Assembly (NCBI GenBank): GCA_963835085.1 | Contig: CAWIED010000001.1 | Coordinates: 1,860,001-1,924,000 of the forward strand | Reading direction: 5' to 3' | Source: JBDIAG01 sp963835085 | GTDB taxonomy: Bacteria > Actinomycetota > Actinomycetes > Actinomycetales > CAWJMD01 | DNA length: 64,000 bases | Shown: piece after piece, positions 60,503 through 64,000 of the stretch | How the letters are laid out: each line of letters opens with the position of its first letter | Numbering within the stretch: position 1 is the first letter of the stretch | The notes under the pieces: model-generated | The model's database searches: none | What the model saw: the letters and a program-made list of their open reading frames with translations, nothing else | Told to the model about the DNA's origin: nothing | Made by a program: the position numbers and the translations under genes

Positions 60503-61128
60503 GCCGCCCCCACACAGTGTTCGCACGCCGCCGAGACGACCCCGCGATTGACGTGCATCGAGACGTGCGCGCCCTTCGCAGCCGCAGCAGCGATCCGCGG
60601 ATTGATCTCATCCTCACTCTTGCCGCGCTGACGGCGGCGAGCATCCCGATTGCAGGCGAGGCAGCGACCATCCGTGCCCTTGGCGCCCGTGAGCGTCAGG
60701 TCGTGCCCCTTAGCGCACTGCGTACGCCCAGCGGCGGCCAAGGCGCGCGATCTGGCCTCCGACTCCCGCCGGCATGCCCGGCACTGCGTGCGGCCGTTGG
60801 GGCGCTTGTAGACCGAGTGGGGCGCGGTGATGTCGTGTCCATTGGGGCACTCGCCCTCGACGCCATGCTCGGCCTTGTACTCGGCGCGACGCCGGCGTCG
60901 CCGCAGGTTGTTGCGCTCGGACGGGGAGAGGCCGCCGAACATGCCGTGGTCGATCTCGGGGTGCGCGAGAGCGTATGTGGCGCACTCGTTTACGACGGGG
61001 CAGGCGCCGCAGATGGCGCGAGCCTCGGCGTAGTCGGAGTCGCCCGCGGCCGGGAAGAAAACCTCATCATCGGGGGCGTCGGCGCAGGCTCCGCGCTGCT
61101 GCCAGTGGGGAGTGTCGAGAGGGATCAT
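60499..61128 (-). CDS. WhiB-like regulator with two extra zinc modules
   Basis: 209 residues. The WhiB domain has Cys15, Cys40, Cys43 and Cys49 (C-x24-C-x2-C-x5-C), then HGMFGGLSPSERNNLRRRRR with the G-x-W/F-G-G turn and basic tail. Unusually two further modules follow: CPNGHDITAPHSVYKRPNGR then CRAC (Cys94, His98, Cys116, Cys119) and CAKGHDLTLTGAKGTDGRC then LAC (Cys138, His142, Cys156, Cys159). These resemble zinc modules at the ends of phage HNH nucleases, including the one at 56212. It binds iron-sulfur and probably contacts the host sigma factor. ATG 61128 overlaps the antirepressor stop. Confidence 0.9.
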   Translation of the reverse strand: MIPLDTPHWQQRGACADAPDDEVFFPAAGDSDYAEARAICGACPVVNECATYALAHPEIDHGMFGGLSPSERNNLRRRRRRAEYKAEHGVEGECPNGHDITAPHSVYKRPNGRTQCRACRRESEARSRALAAAGRTQCAKGHDLTLTGAKGTDGRCLACNRDARRRQRGKSEDEINPRIAAAAAKGAHVSMHVNRGVVSAACEHCVGAA

Positions 61129-61901
61129 GATGCCTCCTCGTCGCGGCTGAGGAACTTCCGCACGAGGAACTGCTGGCCCTTGCCCGTGACCTTCGTCGTC
61201 TTGGAGATGGACACGTGCCCATCGCTGTGCGCGATCGCCGTCTCCTTGACCACGAACAGACCGAGCTCCATAGCGCGCTGTGTCGGAGAGTTCCAGTCGG
61301 CACCCTTCCGTCGGATGAGGTATCCCTCGTCGCGGAGCCACTGAAAGAGGCGGTTCTGCCCGATGACAACACCATTGCCGCGCAGAATCTTCGCCAGGTC
61401 GGCGACGAGGATTGTCGTGTTCGACGTGGCGACCGCGTCGGCGAACAGGACTTTGGGGGCGTCTTTGGCGGCTTTGGCTTCGAGCTCTGCCCGCTTGGCG
61501 CGTTCAGCCTTGAGGTCTGTTGCCAGCCGGATGAGCGTGTCGGGATCCGACAGCACCTCCTCGACCTTGTCGGCCGTGAGGTAGGCGCCGTGCTTGCGAA
61601 TGGTGGGCAGGACGTCGGCGTAGACCCAGTCCTGGATCCCCTCCGCCTCGTCGCGCTTGGATCGCATGATCGCCTGCATGAGGCCGGCCTCGCTGACCGT
61701 CGCCATTCTTTGCACTCCGCCGGGGGTACTCAGATCTGAGTACCCCCTGAACCGGTCGCGGATCATGCGAAGCATGTTCGGCGCGTCGCGATAGCCGAGC
61801 AGTGCAGCCACATCGGAGGCCACGAACCAGGGCTCGCCGTCGATCGTGACGACGCGCACTTGCGCGTCCTGAAAGGAGAAAAGCTGAATCTCGGTGCTCA
61901 T
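61125..61901 (-). CDS. Phage antirepressor (BRO-N plus KilAC-type)
   Basis: 258 residues. The BRO-N domain spans residues about 1-105: IDGEPWFVASDVAALLGYRD...SEAGLMQAIMRSKRDEAEGI, then VLPTIRKHGAYL. The C-terminal KilAC-like domain (ILRGNGVVIGQNRLFQWLRD, then AHSDGHVSISKTTKVTGKGQ) follows a charged linker. Antirepressors switch lysogens to lytic growth by neutralising the repressor or acting on DNA. It overlaps neighbours on both sides by ATGA. Confidence 0.9.
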   Translation of the reverse strand: MSTEIQLFSFQDAQVRVVTIDGEPWFVASDVAALLGYRDAPNMLRMIRDRFRGYSDLSTPGGVQRMATVSEAGLMQAIMRSKRDEAEGIQDWVYADVLPTIRKHGAYLTADKVEEVLSDPDTLIRLATDLKAERAKRAELEAKAAKDAPKVLFADAVATSNTTILVADLAKILRGNGVVIGQNRLFQWLRDEGYLIRRKGADWNSPTQRAMELGLFVVKETAIAHSDGHVSISKTTKVTGKGQQFLVRKFLSRDEEAS

Positions 61902-62209
61902 GACGCGATCTCCGAAAGGTCGTCGTGGAGGGACAGCCAGGCCCGCGCCGCGAGGACGTCGTAGCCTGTGATAGGTGGTGCGCTCTCGTCGTGGGGCTCG
62001 GCCACGTCCACCCATCGCATGACGTGGACGCCGGCGGCCAGCAGATCGTGGAGAGCGTCCGGAGACAGGCGGACCTCGGTGGCGGGCCCACAGTGCTCGA
62101 AACGGGCGAGGATGGGGGCGCCGACGCGGGTGATGATGACGATGTCGTCCGGGTGGAAGCTGACGTCACGGTGGCAGGACTTGCAGGTGGCCTTGATCGT
62201 GAAAGTCAT
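61898..62209 (-). CDS. Small zinc-finger-like phage protein
   Basis: 103 residues. MTFTIKATCKSCHRDVSFH has a CxxCH, and FEHCGP a later Cys, so a possible zinc site. The rest (SPDALHDLLAAGVHVMRWVD) is helical. Not recognised. Both ends overlap by ATGA. Confidence 0.6.
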   Translation of the reverse strand: MTFTIKATCKSCHRDVSFHPDDIVIITRVGAPILARFEHCGPATEVRLSPDALHDLLAAGVHVMRWVDVAEPHDESAPPITGYDVLAARAWLSLHDDLSEIAS

Positions 62210-62394
62210 TGTGTCTCAACCAATCTGAATTCAGCTGAGCCATCGCGGGAGATGCCCAGCGCGGCAAGGATGTTGTCGGCGTCGGCCCGGCTGGCGGCGC
62301 GGTTGTCCACGACGCGGGCAGCGGTGACGACGTGGTGAGGGGTGATGGGGATCTGCGATTCGAGGTCGAAGACGTCGCTGAGGCGCCCGTTCAT
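62206..62394 (-). CDS. Small phage protein
   Basis: 62 residues (MNGRLSDVFDLESQIPITPH). The middle has HVVTAARVVDNRAASRADAD, a helical pattern. Not recognised. The end overlaps the next gene (ATGA). Confidence 0.55.
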   Translation of the reverse strand: MNGRLSDVFDLESQIPITPHHVVTAARVVDNRAASRADADNILAALGISRDGSAEFRLVETQ

Positions 62395-62399
62395 CTGCC

Positions 62400-62612
62400 T
62401 CACTGGGCCATGCCCAGCGGGCGCCAATCGGAGGTGAGCGCGAGCGTCTCCGGGGACATGGCCGTCGACTTCATGTCGATGCGCATGTGAATCGGCCGCC
62501 CGTGGTCGTAATAGATGCAGCCGAGCTGGCGGTTCCGGAAGTGTTTTAGGGTGAAGGTGTACCAGCCTTCACGTTCGGGGATTTGTGGCACAGATGGGTT
62601 CTCGTTCATCAT
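62400..62612 (-). CDS. Small phage protein
   Basis: 70 residues (MMNENPSVPQIPEREGWYTF). Contains LKHFRNRQLGCIYYDHGRPI. Possibly beta-rich. The start overlaps the previous gene by ATGA. Not recognised. Confidence 0.55.
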   Translation of the reverse strand: MMNENPSVPQIPEREGWYTFTLKHFRNRQLGCIYYDHGRPIHMRIDMKSTAMSPETLALTSDWRPLGMAQ

Positions 62613-62779
62613 TTCTCGTTCCATTCTTGTGAAAGTTGTTCCGCCTCAAGGGCGTTCAGTTCTCGTGCGATTGACAACTCGGTGTCGGACTGGTCTTGCA
62701 AATCGCAGACGCTGTCGCAGCGGTCGCCTAGCTGACTGCCGCGCAGGCATCCCTTGCGGCAGAGGGGGTGGCGGTTCAT
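62609..62779 (-). CDS. Small Cys-rich phage protein
   Basis: 56 residues. MNRHPLCRKGCLRGSQLGDR then CDSVCDL contains two CxxxC pairs, so a probable zinc-binding knuckle, followed by a helical acidic tail. ATG 62779 overlaps the deaminase stop (ATGA). Confidence 0.6.
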   Translation of the reverse strand: MNRHPLCRKGCLRGSQLGDRCDSVCDLQDQSDTELSIARELNALEAEQLSQEWNEK

Positions 62780-63174
62780 CGGTGCGGATAATGCACGGCC
62801 ACGCACCAGGGGTTGCTGGCCAGGAAAGCAGCGCACTGTGAGCAGGGGGCGTGGGTCACATGCAGGGCGAATGGCCGTCTAATGCCCCCATCGCCCAGTA
62901 CCGCGTTTACCTCAGCGTGATCGGCGATGCACTTGCCGGCACCCTCGTACGGCGCATCCCGAGGCAGCTCGTCGTGAGTGAGCAGACCTCGTGGGCAGGC
63001 GCCGTCGATGCAGTGCGGCTCCCCGGGAGGGGCGCCATTGAAGCCGGTTCCCAGCACGCGGTGCGTGACGGGATCGACTGCGACAGCTCCGACTTGGCGA
63101 CGGGTGCAGGTGGACCTGGTCGCGACGACGGATGCGAGGTGTGCGAAATACTCGTCCCAGGATGGGCGGGTCAC
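62776..63174 (-). CDS. Deoxycytidylate deaminase
   Basis: 132 residues. Zinc-site motifs are CIADHAEVNA (H-A-E) and APCSQCAAFL (P-C-x-x-C). The start MTRPSWDEYFAHLASVVATR and VGAVAVDPVTHRVLGTGFNG are family-typical. It converts dCMP to dUMP and so feeds dTTP synthesis during phage replication. It overlaps its neighbours by ATGA. Confidence 0.88.
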   Translation of the reverse strand: MTRPSWDEYFAHLASVVATRSTCTRRQVGAVAVDPVTHRVLGTGFNGAPPGEPHCIDGACPRGLLTHDELPRDAPYEGAGKCIADHAEVNAVLGDGGIRRPFALHVTHAPCSQCAAFLASNPWCVAVHYPHR

Positions 63175-63674
63175 TGCTGCTCGATCCGGCGAGGCTCGAT
63201 GCCGAGTGCGGTCATGACCGCATCACCGAAGCCATCGAGGACGCCGCGCGCTTCCGGTGTCGACTCCGGCGTGACGCGGACCGTCGACGCGGTGCCGGCG
63301 GACTCCACGAGCTTGACGCCCGGGACGCCCGAGAGCACCTCGCCGGTCCCGCGGTCCACCAGCTCGCCCTTGGCGAAAGAAGCTAGGATGGTCGCCTCGG
63401 AGCCCGGTCGCACGCTCTTGACGGTCTGCACCTCGCCAGGTGCGAAGTTCTCCGCCCATGCGACGAAGGCCTCCCGATCATCCACGACGGCAACAATCTT
63501 GGGCTTCCCGGTCTTGCTGCGAGCCACGGCGCCAACCTGCACGCCGTCGACCCACACGGTGCGCCGGTCGCCCGGTTGGAGTGAGGCGAAGGCGTCGTCG
63601 CGGAGGCTGCGCTCGTGCGCTGCCAGGCGGTCTTTCAGTTCGCGCAGGGCGATGAGTTGAGCGTCGATATTCAT
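63171..63674 (-). CDS. Phage early protein of unknown function
   Basis: 167 residues (MNIDAQLIALRELKDRLAAH). N-terminal helix, then a beta-rich middle (VWVDGVQVGAVARSKTGKPK) and ESTPEARGVLDGFGDAVMTA near the end. Similar genes often sit near recombination or replication genes in actinophages. No function is assigned here. Confidence 0.6.
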   Translation of the reverse strand: MNIDAQLIALRELKDRLAAHERSLRDDAFASLQPGDRRTVWVDGVQVGAVARSKTGKPKIVAVVDDREAFVAWAENFAPGEVQTVKSVRPGSEATILASFAKGELVDRGTGEVLSGVPGVKLVESAGTASTVRVTPESTPEARGVLDGFGDAVMTALGIEPRRIEQQ

Positions 63675-64000
63675 TGCGATTCCTCGGTTTTCGGCTCGTC
63701 AGTGGGCGTGCCCTGCAACTCGTGCGCGCGGGCGGTGATGGCTTCTCGGATGGCGTCGCAGTTCGGGCTGTCGGCAGCGTCGGCCCACAGCGCGGTGAGG
63801 GCGTCACGGTCGGTGGCGTCCTCGATCAGCCGGCCCCAGTCGACCTCCGTGCGCAGGTCCTGGTGGGTGCGCTCGCCAGCGTCGTCAAGCACGCCCATCT
63901 CCCGCCAGAGGCCCTCGACCGAAAAAGGTTGGCGTCTGCCGGCTTTCATGCTCAGCGATCGAACGCCGCCAATTTCAGCACCGGCCGGGCCCTCGACGTA
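63671..64000 (-). CDS. Partial phage protein at the window edge
   Basis: The frame is open to position 64000 (at least 109 codons) without a clear start in the window; ATG 63949 is possible but in-frame sequence YVEGPAGAEIGGVRSLS continues upstream. The end is helical and acidic (LIEDATDRDALTALWADAAD). It might be the C-terminus of a recombination protein, but no motif allows a name. Confidence 0.55.
   Translation of the reverse strand, partial: YVEGPAGAEIGGVRSLSMKAGRRQPFSVEGLWREMGVLDDAGERTHQDLRTEVDWGRLIEDATDRDALTALWADAADSPNCDAIREAITARAHELQGTPTDEPKTEESQ

Larger units (their letters stand above)
21300..64000. mobile_element. Siphovirus-type prophage, left end to window edge
   Basis: From about 21.3 kb to the right edge every recognisable gene is phage-like: integrases, lysis genes, terminase, portal, capsid, tail, SSB, helicase, methyltransferase and antirepressor. 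The left arm reads right and the rest reads left. The host/phage junction lies between the ettA start (21237) and the integrase start (21422). No tRNA gene is present there, and the attachment core cannot be defined without the right end. At least 42.7 kb is present, and the early operon continues past the right edge. Confidence 0.93.

Overview
The window is high-GC DNA from an actinobacterium. The chromosomal part carries an FO synthase (fbiC, F420 biosynthesis), a Lon protease gene preceded by a HAIR-type operator, and many GTG starts. The phage part encodes a WhiB-like protein and lysis and tail genes of actinophage type. I would guess Propionibacteriales, but the genus cannot be read from this window.

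Positions 1-21300 are ordinary chromosome. On the minus strand are the start of a hotdog thioesterase (cut by the window edge), the DEAH helicase hrpA and fbiC. A plus-strand cluster follows: an MHS-family transporter, a very well conserved creatinase and an IclR regulator. This looks like a creatine uptake and hydrolysis locus, with a 17-bp palindrome just before the first gene. Next come tesB, a LysR gene broken by a one-base frameshift and its divergent YeiH-type transporter, lon, a truncated phosphotransferase remnant, an SRPBCC protein, an overlapping ThuA/oxidoreductase pair, and ettA.

From about 21.3 kb to the right edge (64.0 kb) lies a siphovirus-type prophage. Only its left end is inside the window, and no attachment core can be named. 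The left arm (21.4-26.2 kb, plus strand) holds two tandem tyrosine recombinases, small secreted or membrane genes of unknown function, a HicA-like gene behind a strong promoter/operator, and a three-gene operon of small proteins with helix-turn-helix segments. That operon runs into three hairpin repeats that closely resemble type I-E CRISPR repeats but recur every 49 bp, and ends in a strong terminator. All remaining phage genes are on the minus strand.

Reading the late genes in transcription order from right to left: membrane proteins, M15 endolysin with a lectin domain, an HExxH protein, a secreted lectin, holin candidate, HNH nuclease, small and large terminase, portal, MuF-like protein, scaffold, capsid, connectors, major tail protein, tail chaperones with a CCCAAAA -1 frameshift site, tape measure, distal tail proteins, and two tail fibres that share a paralogous N-terminal domain. 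One fibre carries a GH26-like glycosidase domain.

The early region (52.9-64 kb) holds SSB, a DnaQ-like exonuclease, an HNH gene fused to a copy of the exonuclease start, a DnaB-type helicase, and a replication initiator containing five iterons beside an AT-rich direct repeat (a lambda-like origin). It also holds a RusA-like resolvase, a C5 cytosine methyltransferase, a WhiB-like protein with two extra zinc modules, an antirepressor and a dCMP deaminase. Most early genes overlap by ATGA or GTGA, so they are probably translated as coupled units. No lysogeny repressor was recognised; it may lie beyond the right edge.

The most unusual items are the CRISPR-like repeats, the intragenic iteron origin, the HNH/exonuclease fusion, the WhiB zinc-module fusion and the glycosidase tail fibre.
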